From contig JANQTJ010000025.1 of the NCBI GenBank assembly GCA_030731745.1, positions 1-48,113 on the forward strand: 48,113 bases of DNA, in the 5' to 3' direction. The stretch is from Flaviramulus sp. (GTDB lineage Bacteria > Bacteroidota > Bacteroidia > Flavobacteriales > Flavobacteriaceae). The translations under genes and the position numbers were made by a program. The first letter of the stretch is position 1. Each line of letters begins with the position of its first letter. The notes under the pieces were generated by a model that was not told the DNA's origin, did not search any database, and saw nothing but the letters and a program-made list of their open reading frames with translations. This document shows, piece after piece, positions 24,887 through 33,762 of this stretch.

Positions 24887-24968
24887 GCGGGCGTGGTGGA
24901 ATTGGTAGACACGCTAGACTTAGGATCTAGTGCCGCGAGGTGTGGGAGTTCGAGTCTCCCCGCCCGCA
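24887..24968 (+). tRNA. tRNA-Leu (anticodon UAG)
   Basis: A class II tRNA. The acceptor GCGGGCG (24887-24893) pairs with CGCCCGC (24961-24967), and discriminator A is at 24968. The D-arm contains GGTAGA. The anticodon stem CTAGA/TCTAG encloses loop CTTAGGA, giving anticodon TAG (24921-24923), which reads CUA-type Leu codons. A long variable arm and T-arm GGGAG-TTCGAGT-CTCCC (24944-24960) follow. CCA is not encoded. The long variable arm and A73 fit Leu. Confidence 0.97.
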
Positions 24969-24977
24969 CTGTAAAGG

Positions 24978-25010
24978 AAAAAGCTTCTCAATTTTTTGAG
25001 GAGCTTTTTT
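24978..25010 (+). terminator. intrinsic terminator after tRNA-Leu
   Basis: A stem of about 14 bp (24978-24991 with 24996-25009, one G-T wobble), with the A-rich 5' arm and T-rich 3' arm that make a good terminator. It begins 10 bases after the tRNA. Confidence 0.88.
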
Positions 25011-25081
25011 TATATCATAATTGTTAACAGTTGTTATTAAATTAATTTGAGTTTTAGTCAGCCTCAACAATTTAAACATTA

Positions 25082-25089
25082 TATATTTG
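25082..25089 (+). promoter_or_regulatory. -7 element before the transketolase gene
   Basis: TATATTTG matches TAnnTTTG exactly. No TTG is found at the expected -33 distance. If used, the leader before the tkt start codon is about 115 bases long. Confidence 0.5.
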
Positions 25090-25212
25090 CAAAAAATGTT
25101 TTTTGAGGACTTTAATGTCATGACTTACGTAGTTTAATAAGCCTTATAATCCTAAAAAAAACGTTGGTATAACACAGCATTTTAATACAATTAAACAAAA
25201 CCAACAAAAAGA

Positions 25213-27252
25213 ATGAACAAAAAAGTAGATCAGCAATCGGCAGATAATATAAGAGCATTAGCTGTGGCGATGGTAGAGAGGGCAAATTCTGGACACCCAG
25301 GTGGACCCATGGGAGGTGCAGATTTTATGCACATTTTATATTCTGAGTTTTTTAATTTCGATCCATCAGATATGGAATGGCCTTTCAGAGATCGTTTTTT
25401 TATGGATGCGGGTCACTTATCTACTTTAATGTATGCTCAATATTATCTTTTAGGTAATTACAAAAAAGATGATATTTCAAACTTTAGACAATGGGGTTCT
25501 ATAACACCAGGGCACCCAGAAGTAGATGTTAAAAGAGGGATAGAAAACACCTCTGGACCATTAGGCCAAGGGCACACTATGGGAGTTGGTGCAGCTATCG
25601 CAGCTAAGTTTTTACAAGCTCGTTTTGGAGATTGGATGAACCATAAAATTTATGGATTTATTTCTGATGGAGGTGTTCAAGAAGAAATATCTCAAGGAGC
25701 TGGAAGAATTGCAGGACATTTAGGATTGAATAATTTTATTATGTTTTTTGATTCAAATGATATCCAGTTATCTACATCAACAGATGAGGTGACCACTGAA
25801 GATACTGCGATGAAGTATGAAGCTTGGGGATGGAAAGTAGTAACTATAGATGGACACAACCACGAGGAAATAAGACAAGCTTTAAAAGACGCAAATAGCG
25901 AAACACAAAAACCTACCCTAATAATTGGTAAAACTATTATGGGTAAAGGTTGTGTTACAGCAGATGGTAGCATGTTTGAAGGTTACTGCGAATTACACGG
26001 ACAACCTATAAGCCACACTGGAGCAGATTACGCGAAAACTTTATTAAATTTAGGAGCAAATCCACAAGCACCATTTGATATTTTTGATGATGTAAAAGAT
26101 TTCTACGTAAATTTAATAAAAGAAAAAACAGCTAAAGCAGCAGAAAAGAAAGCTGTTATTAATGCTTGGAGACAAACTAATGAAGTGCTATCTAATAAAT
26201 TAGATTTCTTTTTATCAGGTAAATTACCAGAATTAGATTTTTCATCCATAGAACATAAAGCAGGATTAGCAACTAGAGTAGCATCATCTAATGTATTTGG
26301 CTATTTAGCAGATCATGTAGAAAATATGATTGTTTCATCTGCAGATTTATCTAATAGTGATAAAACAGATGGCTTCTTGAAAAAATCATCAGCACTTAAA
26401 AAAGGTGACTTTAGTGGCGGATTTTTACAAGCTGGTGTTGCAGAATTAACTATGGCTTGTATTGCTAATGGTATCGCATTACACGGAGGAGTTATTCCGG
26501 TGGTGGCTACATTCTTTGTGTTTTCAGATTATATGAAGCCAGCTATAAGATTAAGTGGTATACAGGAGTTAGGTGTAAAATATGTTTGGACACATGATGC
26601 CTTTAGAGTAGGAGAAGATGGACCAACTCACCAGCCTGTTGAACAAGAAGCACAAATAAGGCTACTAGAAAAACTAAAAAATCATAGTGGCAAAAATAGT
26701 TTCTTAGCATTACGACCAGCAGATTCAGCTGAAACAAGTGTTGCTTGGAAAATGGCATTAGAAAACAATAACACGCCTACAGGATTAATTTTGTCCAGAC
26801 AAGGTATTAAAGACATATCTGCTCAAGGAACCTCACGATATGAAGAAGCTTTAGGTGCAGAAAAAGGTGGATATTTAGTAAAATCTGTTGAAAATCCAGA
26901 TGTTGTATTAATAGCAAATGGGTCAGAAGTTGCTACTTTAGTAGCTGCGGCAGAAATTTTAGAAACTGAAAACGGATTAAAAGTTAATATTGCTTCAGTA
27001 ATTTCAGAAGGACTTTTTAAATTACAATCAAAAGATTATCAAAACAGTATCATACCAAAAAACAAACCTTTATTTGGATTAACAGCTGGATTGCCAGTAA
27101 ATTTAGAAGGGTTAGTGGGAGAAAACGGAAAAGTTTTTGGTTTAGAGCACTTTGGATATTCAGCTCCAGCTAATGTATTAGATGATAAATTTGGATTTAC
27201 AGGAGATAAAGTAAGTAAAGAAGTATTAGCATATTTAAAAACACAACAATAA
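25213..27252 (+). CDS. tkt: transketolase
   Basis: A full-length 679 aa transketolase, moving two-carbon units in the pentose phosphate pathway with thiamine diphosphate and a divalent metal. The N-terminal TPP domain carries NSGHPGGPMG (about 21-30), GPLGQGH and the metal/TPP motif SDGGVQEEISQGAGRIAGH (about 150-168). The pyrimidine-binding middle domain starts near 345 (LATRVASSNVFGYL) and includes THDAFRVGEDGPTHQPVEQ (about 454-472). A C-terminal domain ends the protein. The transaldolase gene follows 12 bases downstream, so the two enzymes of the non-oxidative branch are co-expressed. Confidence 0.97.
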   Translation: MNKKVDQQSADNIRALAVAMVERANSGHPGGPMGGADFMHILYSEFFNFDPSDMEWPFRDRFFMDAGHLSTLMYAQYYLLGNYKKDDISNFRQWGSITPGHPEVDVKRGIENTSGPLGQGHTMGVGAAIAAKFLQARFGDWMNHKIYGFISDGGVQEEISQGAGRIAGHLGLNNFIMFFDSNDIQLSTSTDEVTTEDTAMKYEAWGWKVVTIDGHNHEEIRQALKDANSETQKPTLIIGKTIMGKGCVTADGSMFEGYCELHGQPISHTGADYAKTLLNLGANPQAPFDIFDDVKDFYVNLIKEKTAKAAEKKAVINAWRQTNEVLSNKLDFFLSGKLPELDFSSIEHKAGLATRVASSNVFGYLADHVENMIVSSADLSNSDKTDGFLKKSSALKKGDFSGGFLQAGVAELTMACIANGIALHGGVIPVVATFFVFSDYMKPAIRLSGIQELGVKYVWTHDAFRVGEDGPTHQPVEQEAQIRLLEKLKNHSGKNSFLALRPADSAETSVAWKMALENNNTPTGLILSRQGIKDISAQGTSRYEEALGAEKGGYLVKSVENPDVVLIANGSEVATLVAAAEILETENGLKVNIASVISEGLFKLQSKDYQNSIIPKNKPLFGLTAGLPVNLEGLVGENGKVFGLEHFGYSAPANVLDDKFGFTGDKVSKEVLAYLKTQQ

Positions 27253-27264
27253 TATTAATAAGCA

Positions 27265-27921
27265 ATGAAATTTTTTATAGATACAGCAAACTTAACAGAA
27301 ATAGCAGAAGCACAAGCTTTAGGCGTACTAGATGGAGTAACAACAAACCCATCATTAATGGCTAAAGAGGGTATAACTGGGGCAGAGAATATATTAAATC
27401 ATTATAAAAAAATATGTGATATTGTTGAAGGCGATGTTAGTGCTGAGGTAATTTCAACAGATTTTGAAGGTATGGTAAGAGAAGGTGAAGCTTTAGCAGC
27501 GCTGCATCCACAAATTGTAGTTAAATTACCTATGATTGCAGCTGGAATAAAAGCCTGTAAATACTTTTCTGATAAAGGAATAAGAACTAACGTAACCCTA
27601 GTTTTTTCTGCAGGACAAGCTTTATTGGCTGCAAAAGCAGGTGCAACTTATGTGTCTCCTTTTTTAGGACGTTTAGATGATATTTCAACAGATGGATTAA
27701 ACTTGATAGCAGAAATAAGACAGATTTATGATAACTATGCATTTGAAACACAAATCTTAGCAGCTTCAATTCGTCACACCATGCATGTAATAGATTGTGC
27801 TAAAATAGGCAGTGATGTAATGACAGGGCCATTATCATCAATAACGGGTTTACTTAAACACCCGTTAACGGATATAGGATTAGCTAAATTTTTAGAAGAT
27901 TATAAAAAAGGAAATCAATAG
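27265..27921 (+). CDS. tal: transaldolase (short TalC/fructose-6-phosphate aldolase type)
   Basis: A 218 aa TIM-barrel enzyme of the short transaldolase subfamily. It begins [13 protein letters not shown], has the [13 protein letters not shown] segment (about 24-36), the Schiff-base Lys87 (VVKLPM) and a later [10 protein letters not shown] (about 130-139). Short members act either as transaldolase or as fructose-6-phosphate aldolase. Placement directly behind transketolase favours transaldolase. A terminator follows 23 bases after its stop. Confidence 0.94.
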   Translation: MKFFIDTANLTEIAEAQALGVLDGVTTNPSLMAKEGITGAENILNHYKKICDIVEGDVSAEVISTDFEGMVREGEALAALHPQIVVKLPMIAAGIKACKYFSDKGIRTNVTLVFSAGQALLAAKAGATYVSPFLGRLDDISTDGLNLIAEIRQIYDNYAFETQILAASIRHTMHVIDCAKIGSDVMTGPLSSITGLLKHPLTDIGLAKFLEDYKKGNQ

Positions 27922-27943
27922 TCAATTTAAAAGTTATAGATTT

Positions 27944-27974
27944 AAAAAAGCTTCTCATTTTGAGAAGTTTTTTT
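27944..27974 (+). terminator. intrinsic terminator of tkt-tal
   Basis: A 14-bp stem (27944-27957 with 27961-27974, one G-T wobble) around a 3-base loop, with T-rich 3' arm. The core CTTCTCA/TGAGAAG resembles the tRNA-Leu terminator. It may also stop the convergent VIT gene's transcript, since the A-rich arm gives a T run on the minus strand. Confidence 0.85.
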
Positions 27975-28051
27975 GTTTAATATTCATTGTATATTGATAA
28001 CTAATTAATAAAGTATTTTTGAATAAATAATTTAATACATAAAAAGGTGTA

Positions 28052-28765
28052 TCAAATATTTACTCCAAAAAAGTATCCAACTAAAGCTGTTAGCCCCATT
28101 GCTGCTGTGCCCCAAAATGTGATTCTAATAATTGCTCTTAAAACTCTAGAACCGCCGGTTTTAGCTGCTAAACTTCCTAAAATAGCAAGAAAAAAAATAG
28201 CAAAACCATATAGATAATATTCTATACTATTTAAAGGAAAAAAAAGGGTTATTAATAAAGGTAATAAACCACCTAATGTAAATGCTGCTCCAGAAGCAAA
28301 AGCTGCTTGAATTGGTTTTGCTTGACTTATTTCATTAATACCCAATTCATCTCTCACATGAGCTCCCAACGCATCATACTCAGTTAATTCTTTTGCAACA
28401 ATTAGAGCAGTTGTTTTTTTTAAGCCTCTTTTTTCGTAAATTTCTGCTAAGCGATTTAATTCAATTTCGGGCATTTCTAATAGCTCTTGTTTTTCACGTT
28501 CAATATCAGCTTTTTCAATATCTGTTTGTGAACTAACTGAAACATACTCACCAGCTGCCATAGATAAAGAACCTGCCACTAACCCAGCTAATGTAGCTAG
28601 TACAATAGGTTCTCTAAAATCACTTGCTGCAGCAACCCCTATTGCTATACTTGCAGTTGATAAAATACCATCATTTGCGCCTAGAACTGCCGCTCTTAAC
28701 CAATTACTTCTATGTATATAGTGGTTATTTAAATAATCATCTAATTCTTCAATTTTTTTTTCCAT
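28052..28765 (-). CDS. VIT1/CCC1-family iron or manganese transporter
   Basis: A 237 aa membrane protein with five helices. Helix 1 contains the family motif AAVLGANDGILSTASIAIGVAAAS (about 25-48) and helix 2 the GSLSMAAGEYVSVSSQ stretch (about 65-80). A charged cytoplasmic metal-binding domain rich in Glu follows (about 81-150), then three C-terminal helices (GGLLPLLITLFF, AIFFLAILGSLAAKTGG and a last Gly-rich helix). Relatives move Fe2+ or Mn2+ out of the cytosol. It stands alone and faces the tkt-tal terminator. Confidence 0.92.
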   Translation of the reverse strand: MEKKIEELDDYLNNHYIHRSNWLRAAVLGANDGILSTASIAIGVAAASDFREPIVLATLAGLVAGSLSMAAGEYVSVSSQTDIEKADIEREKQELLEMPEIELNRLAEIYEKRGLKKTTALIVAKELTEYDALGAHVRDELGINEISQAKPIQAAFASGAAFTLGGLLPLLITLFFPLNSIEYYLYGFAIFFLAILGSLAAKTGGSRVLRAIIRITFWGTAAMGLTALVGYFFGVNI

Positions 28766-28916
28766 ATTGAATTTTGTATTGATAGAAATTCTTGTTAAAT
28801 AACAAACAATTGTATTTACATCTTTTTTCTAAATTTATAAAAATATAGTGAATAGATTTTTGATTTAACAAAATAAATTCTCTTGACCTTTAGCATTTAC
28901 TAATCGTTTTATATTG

Positions 28917-28948
28917 CAAATATTTATCGTAAATTTCACAAATATTTG
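28917..28948. promoter_or_regulatory. inverted repeat upstream of msrB
   Basis: CAAATATTT (28917-28925) and AAATATTTG (28940-28948) form perfect 9-bp arms with a 14-base spacer. They lie 92-123 bases before msrB and 151-183 bases from the divergent VIT gene. This is a candidate two-site operator for either or both genes; AT-rich composition makes chance possible. Confidence 0.3.
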
Positions 28949-29039
28949 TTTTTAATTTTACAGGTATAAGACGCCATTTTTTCAATGTTATTTAGTTAAT
29001 GTTTAAGATTTAAATTCATATTATAAAATAAAAATAATT

Positions 29040-29498
29040 ATGCTTACTTGGAAAGATATTATAAACTTTACTGTTAAAAAAAATTTAACTCCTGATAACC
29101 GTATTGATAAAACAGAAGAAGAATGGCAAGTGCAATTAACTCCTGAGCAATATAGAATCACTAGACTCAAAGGTACAGAAAGGCCACATACTGGTGCTTT
29201 GTGTAGTATTTATGAAGAAGGTAAATATAATTGTATTTGTTGTAATGCACCTTTATTTGATTCTACAATCAAATTTAATTCTGGCACTGGTTGGCCTAGT
29301 TTTACTCATCCTATTAAAGAAAATGCTATCAAATACAAAAGAGATACCGCTTTTGGAATGGTTAGAGTAGAGGTAATGTGTAATACTTGCGATGCACATT
29401 TAGGACATGTTTTTCCTGATGGGCCAGAACCAAGTGGATTAAGATATTGTATCAATTCAGAATCTATGCAATTAGAAAGGGAGGTTGAAAATGAATAA
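29040..29498 (+). CDS. msrB: peptide methionine-R-sulfoxide reductase MsrB
   Basis: A 152 aa repair enzyme reducing the R form of methionine sulfoxide. Zinc ligands form two CxxC pairs (Cys65/Cys68 and Cys114/Cys117). The family GTGWPSF is at 82-88 and catalytic Cys137 is in RYCINS. There is no signal peptide, so it works in the cytoplasm. Its 3' end overlaps the msrA start, and the two stereospecific reductases are co-translated. The Cys that would resolve the sulfenic acid is not obvious. Confidence 0.96.
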   Translation: MLTWKDIINFTVKKNLTPDNRIDKTEEEWQVQLTPEQYRITRLKGTERPHTGALCSIYEEGKYNCICCNAPLFDSTIKFNSGTGWPSFTHPIKENAIKYKRDTAFGMVRVEVMCNTCDAHLGHVFPDGPEPSGLRYCINSESMQLEREVENE

Positions 29499-30033
29499 TG
29501 GTGATTTTCAAATAGCCACATTTGGAGGTGGCTGTTTTTGGTGTACTGAAGCCGTTTTTTTAGAGTTAAAAGGGGTAAAAAAAGTTGTTTCTGGATATTC
29601 AGGCGGGAATGTACCAGGATATCCAACTTATCGTGAGATTTGTTCTGGGTTAACTGGGCATGCTGAAGTTATACAAGTAACATTTGATGCTAATATAATT
29701 TCATTTAAAGATATTTTAATAATCTTCATGAATACCCACGATCCTACAACTTTAAACAGACAAGGAGCCGATAAAGGAACACAGTACCGATCAGTTATAT
29801 ATTATCATGATAATGCCCAAAAGGAGATTGCAGAACTTGTAGTTAAAGAACTTGCTACTTTTTATGAAAATCCAATTGTTACTGAAATAAGTCCATTATC
29901 TACTTTTTATAAGGCAGAAGATTATCATCAAAATTATTACAACAATAACCAAACTGAGGGATATTGTAGCTTTGTAATTACTCCAAAACTTGTAAAATTC
30001 AGAAAAACGCATTCTGAGAAACTTAAAAAATAG
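29491..30033 (+). CDS. msrA: peptide methionine-S-sulfoxide reductase MsrA
   Basis: A 180 aa enzyme for the S form of methionine sulfoxide. The active-site GGGCFWCTE is near the N-terminus (Cys15 catalytic). [16 protein letters not shown] and [15 protein letters not shown] follow in family order. The ATG at 29491 is chosen over the TTG at 29485 because GGAGG at 29480-29484 lies 6 bases before it. That is a true Shine-Dalgarno sequence, unusual in this window. The gene overlaps msrB by 8 bases. Cytoplasmic, by lack of a signal peptide. Confidence 0.96.
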   Translation: MNNGDFQIATFGGGCFWCTEAVFLELKGVKKVVSGYSGGNVPGYPTYREICSGLTGHAEVIQVTFDANIISFKDILIIFMNTHDPTTLNRQGADKGTQYRSVIYYHDNAQKEIAELVVKELATFYENPIVTEISPLSTFYKAEDYHQNYYNNNQTEGYCSFVITPKLVKFRKTHSEKLKK

Positions 30034-30177
30034 TTTAATTTATTGAGTCTTTTGAATCATTTTTTTCAAGAAATTATACTAATTGTACTTTTTCAAAAAT
30101 ATTTTGTAGTATTTGAAAGAACTTTGATTCTAGTAAAATATCTTATAATATTTTTATTCAAAGATAATTTAAGTAAC

Positions 30178-30185
30178 TACCTTTG
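30178..30185 (+). promoter_or_regulatory. -7 element before the glycerophosphodiesterase gene
   Basis: TACCTTTG matches TAnnTTTG exactly and lies 40 bases before the start codon. It overlaps the right arm of the small inverted repeat TTCAAAG/CTTTGAA (30157-30187). No -33 TTG is visible. Confidence 0.5.
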
Positions 30186-30225
30186 AAACGAAAATATAAA
30201 ATATCAAAACATCTATAAAATTAGT

Positions 30226-30906
30226 ATGCAACTATTAAAAATTGGACACAGAGGAGCGAAGGGACATGTTACCGAAAACACTTTAGAATCTATTCAAAAG
30301 GCTTTAAAATTAGGTGTTGATGGTATTGAGATTGACGTGCATCGATGTGCCTCTGGAGAATTAGTTGTTTTTCATGATTTTACTTTAGATAGAGTATCTG
30401 ATGGCACAGGAGATATTTCAAAATTCACTTTAAAAGAGCTTAAAAAGATAAAAGTAAAAGGGGATTATGAAATACCTACATTATCTCAAGTTCTAGCTTT
30501 AGTAAATAATAAGTGTTTGTTAAATATTGAGTTAAAGGGTCAAGATACTGCAAATGAAGCTTCTAGGCTTATTGATTTTTACGTTGAAAAAAAGGGTTGG
30601 GATTACCAAAATCTAATAGTATCTAGTTTCCAATCGAGTTTACTTGAATCGATTTTTAAAATTAATAAAAACATCCCTTTAGGTGTTATAACAGATACAA
30701 GTTTAGACAAAGCAGTTGCTTTTGCTAAAACGGTAGATGCAGGATTTATTTACGCCGATCATACCATGTTAACCCAAGAAAATGTAGAGGATTTAAAAAA
30801 AGATTTTAAAGTTTTTGCCTTTACAGTAAATAATTTAAAACCAATTAAACGTATAAAATCTTACGAGGTTGATGGTATAATTACCGACTATCCAGATAGG
30901 TTATGA
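30226..30906 (+). CDS. glycerophosphodiester phosphodiesterase
   Basis: A 226 aa cytoplasmic TIM-barrel enzyme that hydrolyses deacylated phospholipids to glycerol-3-phosphate and an alcohol. The GDPD motif is complete. IGHRGAKGHVTENTLESI (about 6-23) holds the first catalytic His and the ENT, IEIDVHRCASGELVVFHD (about 37-54) the metal-binding Glu/Asp and second His, and a C-terminal GIITDYPDRL closes the barrel. Lack of a signal peptide points to the UgpQ-like cytoplasmic type. It overlaps the next gene by four bases. Confidence 0.94.
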   Translation: MQLLKIGHRGAKGHVTENTLESIQKALKLGVDGIEIDVHRCASGELVVFHDFTLDRVSDGTGDISKFTLKELKKIKVKGDYEIPTLSQVLALVNNKCLLNIELKGQDTANEASRLIDFYVEKKGWDYQNLIVSSFQSSLLESIFKINKNIPLGVITDTSLDKAVAFAKTVDAGFIYADHTMLTQENVEDLKKDFKVFAFTVNNLKPIKRIKSYEVDGIITDYPDRL

Positions 30907-32114
30907 TCATCAAAGATGTAATTATAATTGGTGGTGGAGCTGCAGGTTTTTTTGCAGCTATTAATATTGCTGAACAAAATCCTAATTTAAAAGTAGCCAT
31001 TTTAGAACGTGGAAAAGAAGTTTTAACTAAAGTTAAAGTTTCTGGAGGCGGACGTTGTAATGTAACGAATGCAGAATTTATTCCTCAAGAGTTAGTTCAA
31101 AATTACCCCAGAGGATATAAAGAGCTTTTAGGCCCTTTTCATCAATTTATGACTGGCGATACCATTGAATGGTTTGAAAAAAGAGATGTAGAACTGAAGA
31201 TAGAAGAAGATGGTAGGATGTTTCCAGTTTCTAATTCGTCACAAACAATTATTGATTGTTTTTTAAATGAAGCCAAAAAATATAAAGTTGAAGTTTTATT
31301 AAATCACTCTGTGAAAACTATTAAAAAAGAAGTTTCTGTTTTTGAAATTGACACGAATCAAGGAAATTTCAAATCTAAAAAAATTTTAATAGCAACTGGT
31401 AGTAATCCTAAAATATGGAACGTTTTACAAAATTTAGGACATTCAGTTTCTCAACCTGTACCTTCTCTTTTTACTTTTAATATCTCAGACGAGCGCATAA
31501 AAGAGATTCCTGGAGTTGTGGCTTTAAATGTTGAAGTTAAAATTGTAGATACTGATTTATGGAGTGAAGGTCCTTTACTTATTACCCATTGGGGGATGAG
31601 TGCGCCAGCGATTTTGAAACTTTCTGCATTTGGAGCGATTGAATTAGCAAAAAGAGATTATAAATTTCAAATTGAAATTAATTTCATCAGAAAATCTTTT
31701 GAAGATTGTTTCGATGTTTTAAAGGGATTTAAACACGAGTTGTCAAAAAAAACAGTTTTTAAATCTACTCAATTTGATTTGCCAAAACGTCTTTGGCAAA
31801 AGCTAGTTTTAGCATCTGATATGGACTCAGAAACGCGTTGGGCTGATTTAAATAAAAATCAATTACAAAACTTATCAAATCAGCTAACAAATGCACTTTT
31901 TATTGTTGATGGTAAAAGCACTTTTAAAGAAGAATTTGTAACTGCAGGAGGAGTAAATTTAAAAGAAGTTAATTTTAAAACATTTGAAAGTAAACTGCAT
32001 AAAAACATGTATTTTGCAGGTGAAGTTTTAAATATTGATGCCGTTACAGGTGGTTTTAATTTTCAAAATGCTTGGACTGGTGCTTATTTAGCAGCTCATA
32101 ACATCTCCATGTAA
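30903..32114 (+). CDS. HI0933/YhiN-family FAD-dependent oxidoreductase
   Basis: A 403 aa flavoprotein. The N-terminal Rossmann fold binds FAD (VIIIGGGAAGFFAAINIAEQ, about 6-25), followed by the family's SGGGRCNVTN (about 47-56). A central domain contains PVPSLFTFNI and LLITHWGMSAPAIL (about 220-233). The C-terminal FAD segment AGGVNLKEV, MYFAGEVLNIDAVTGG and AWTGAYLAAH ends the protein. The reaction of this family is not settled. It abuts the DUF1697 gene directly (stop then ATG). Confidence 0.93.
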   Translation: MIIKDVIIIGGGAAGFFAAINIAEQNPNLKVAILERGKEVLTKVKVSGGGRCNVTNAEFIPQELVQNYPRGYKELLGPFHQFMTGDTIEWFEKRDVELKIEEDGRMFPVSNSSQTIIDCFLNEAKKYKVEVLLNHSVKTIKKEVSVFEIDTNQGNFKSKKILIATGSNPKIWNVLQNLGHSVSQPVPSLFTFNISDERIKEIPGVVALNVEVKIVDTDLWSEGPLLITHWGMSAPAILKLSAFGAIELAKRDYKFQIEINFIRKSFEDCFDVLKGFKHELSKKTVFKSTQFDLPKRLWQKLVLASDMDSETRWADLNKNQLQNLSNQLTNALFIVDGKSTFKEEFVTAGGVNLKEVNFKTFESKLHKNMYFAGEVLNIDAVTGGFNFQNAWTGAYLAAHNISM

Positions 32115-32645
32115 ATGAATAAGTATATCGTATTATTGAAAGGTATCAATGTAGGAGGACATAAAAAAGTTCTTATGGCAGAACTTCGAGAATTGTTATC
32201 AAATACTAACTTTCAAAACGTTCAAACCTACATTCAAAGTGGTAATCTCATTTTAGAATCTCCAGAAAAAGATGTCAAAAAATTAAAGCTTCATATGCAA
32301 AATGCTATCAAAAATCATTTTGGTTTTGAGATATCTGTTTTAATTAAAACTCCCAAAGAATTTCAACAAATTTTTAATGCCTGTCCTTTCCCAAAGGATA
32401 TAAAGCAGTTAAGCTACTTTGTTATTTTGGATGATGCTCCGAATAAGGATTTGCTTAATGATGCTTCAGTCAAAATTTATGATGGTGAGCTATATGAAAT
32501 AATTAACGATTGTATTTATTTTTATTTTGAAAAAGGTTTTGGTCAATCTAAATTTAATATAAATTTTTTTGAAAGAAAACTTAATACAATAGGTACCGCC
32601 AGAAATTTTAAAACTATGGTAAAGTTGTTATCTTTGTCAACTTAA
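32115..32645 (+). CDS. DUF1697 family protein
   Basis: A 176 aa cytoplasmic protein fitting DUF1697. It opens with YIVLLKGINVGGHKKVLMAE (about 4-23), then the strand NVQTYIQSGNLILES and helix (about 35-49). The C-terminal FFERKLNTIGTARNFKTM segment (about 153-170) is the best-conserved part of the family. Function is not established. The gene sits with no gap after the flavoprotein and 9 bases before mvaD, so it is probably on the same transcript as the mevalonate genes. Confidence 0.9.
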   Translation: MNKYIVLLKGINVGGHKKVLMAELRELLSNTNFQNVQTYIQSGNLILESPEKDVKKLKLHMQNAIKNHFGFEISVLIKTPKEFQQIFNACPFPKDIKQLSYFVILDDAPNKDLLNDASVKIYDGELYEIINDCIYFYFEKGFGQSKFNINFFERKLNTIGTARNFKTMVKLLSLST

Positions 32646-32654
32646 ATAGGTTAA

Positions 32655-33734
32655 ATGTCAGTACAACAATTTATTCCAAAACCATATACAGCTTCTGTTA
32701 AAAACGGAAGTTTTAAATGGTCGTCACCTAGCAATATCGCTTTAGTTAAATATTGGGGTAAAAAGGAAGATCAAATCCCAGAAAACCCCTCTTTAAGTTT
32801 TACGTTAAGTGACTGTAAAACAATTACTAATTTGATTTTTTCAGAAAAACAAAATCAAGATAATTTTTCGTTTGAAGTGTTTTTAGATGATGACAAAAAG
32901 GATGATTTCAAACCAAAAATTGAAACTTTTTTTAAAAGAGTTGAGGTTTTTTTACCTTTTTTAAGGCACTATCATTTTAAAATTGAAACATCAAATACTT
33001 TTCCGCACAGTTCTGGTATTGCGTCTTCTGCAAGTGGGATGAGTGCATTAGCATTATGTTTGATGAGTCTTGAAAAAGCATTAAACAATGAAGTTTCTGA
33101 TGAATTTTTTATTAAAAAAGCATCATTTTTGGCTCGATTAGGATCTGGTAGTGCTTGCCGAAGTTTAGAAGGCGATACAGTAGTTTGGGGACATCATAAT
33201 GAGATTAAAGGAAGTTCAGATTTATTTGGAACGAAATATCCATTTGAAGTTCATGATAATTTTAAAAACTATCAAGACACCATTTTATTGGTTGATAAAG
33301 GCGAAAAGCAAGTTAGTAGCACCGTAGGGCATAATTTAATGCACGGACATCCATTTGCATCAAAGCGTTTTAGTCAAGCTCATAAGAACTTATCTAATTT
33401 AATAACTATTTTAAATGATGGAGATTTAGACGCTTTTATTAAGATAGTTGAAAGTGAAGCATTAACCTTGCATGCTATGATGATGACTAGCATGCCCTAT
33501 TTTATATTAATGAAACCTAATACCATAGAAATTATTTACAAAATATGGGGATATAGAGAAACATCAAACTCTAAAATTTGTTTTACTCTTGATGCTGGAG
33601 CGAATGTACATGTACTATATCCAGAATATGAAACAGAATCTGTTATGAAATTCATTAAAAATGAATTAGTTGTATATTGCCAAAATGGACATTATATTTG
33701 CGACAAAATTGGTTTTGGAGCAAAACAATTGTAA
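32655..33734 (+). CDS. mvaD: diphosphomevalonate decarboxylase
   Basis: A 359 aa GHMP-fold enzyme that makes isopentenyl diphosphate from mevalonate diphosphate using ATP. It has SPSNIALVKYWGKK (about 24-37), PSLSFTLS and the phosphate-binding loop SSGIASSASGMSALAL (about 118-133). SGSACRSLEG (about 160-169) and the later AGANVHVLY close the family pattern. Bacteroidota of the flavobacterial group use the mevalonate route, which fits. The mevalonate kinase gene follows after 28 bases. Confidence 0.93.
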   Translation: MSVQQFIPKPYTASVKNGSFKWSSPSNIALVKYWGKKEDQIPENPSLSFTLSDCKTITNLIFSEKQNQDNFSFEVFLDDDKKDDFKPKIETFFKRVEVFLPFLRHYHFKIETSNTFPHSSGIASSASGMSALALCLMSLEKALNNEVSDEFFIKKASFLARLGSGSACRSLEGDTVVWGHHNEIKGSSDLFGTKYPFEVHDNFKNYQDTILLVDKGEKQVSSTVGHNLMHGHPFASKRFSQAHKNLSNLITILNDGDLDAFIKIVESEALTLHAMMMTSMPYFILMKPNTIEIIYKIWGYRETSNSKICFTLDAGANVHVLYPEYETESVMKFIKNELVVYCQNGHYICDKIGFGAKQL

Positions 33735-33762
33735 CTTTATAGTTCAAAATCAAATAAAGTAA

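Noticed and set aside
24927-25121. Minus-strand open frame across the tRNA-Leu gene
   Set aside because: It runs through the tRNA and its terminator and has no protein-like features, so it is a chance frame.
25096-25137. Leader peptide upstream of transketolase (13 codons from ATG 25096)
   Set aside because: It is too short and has no attenuator-like repeated codons or hairpin following it; probably chance in the leader.
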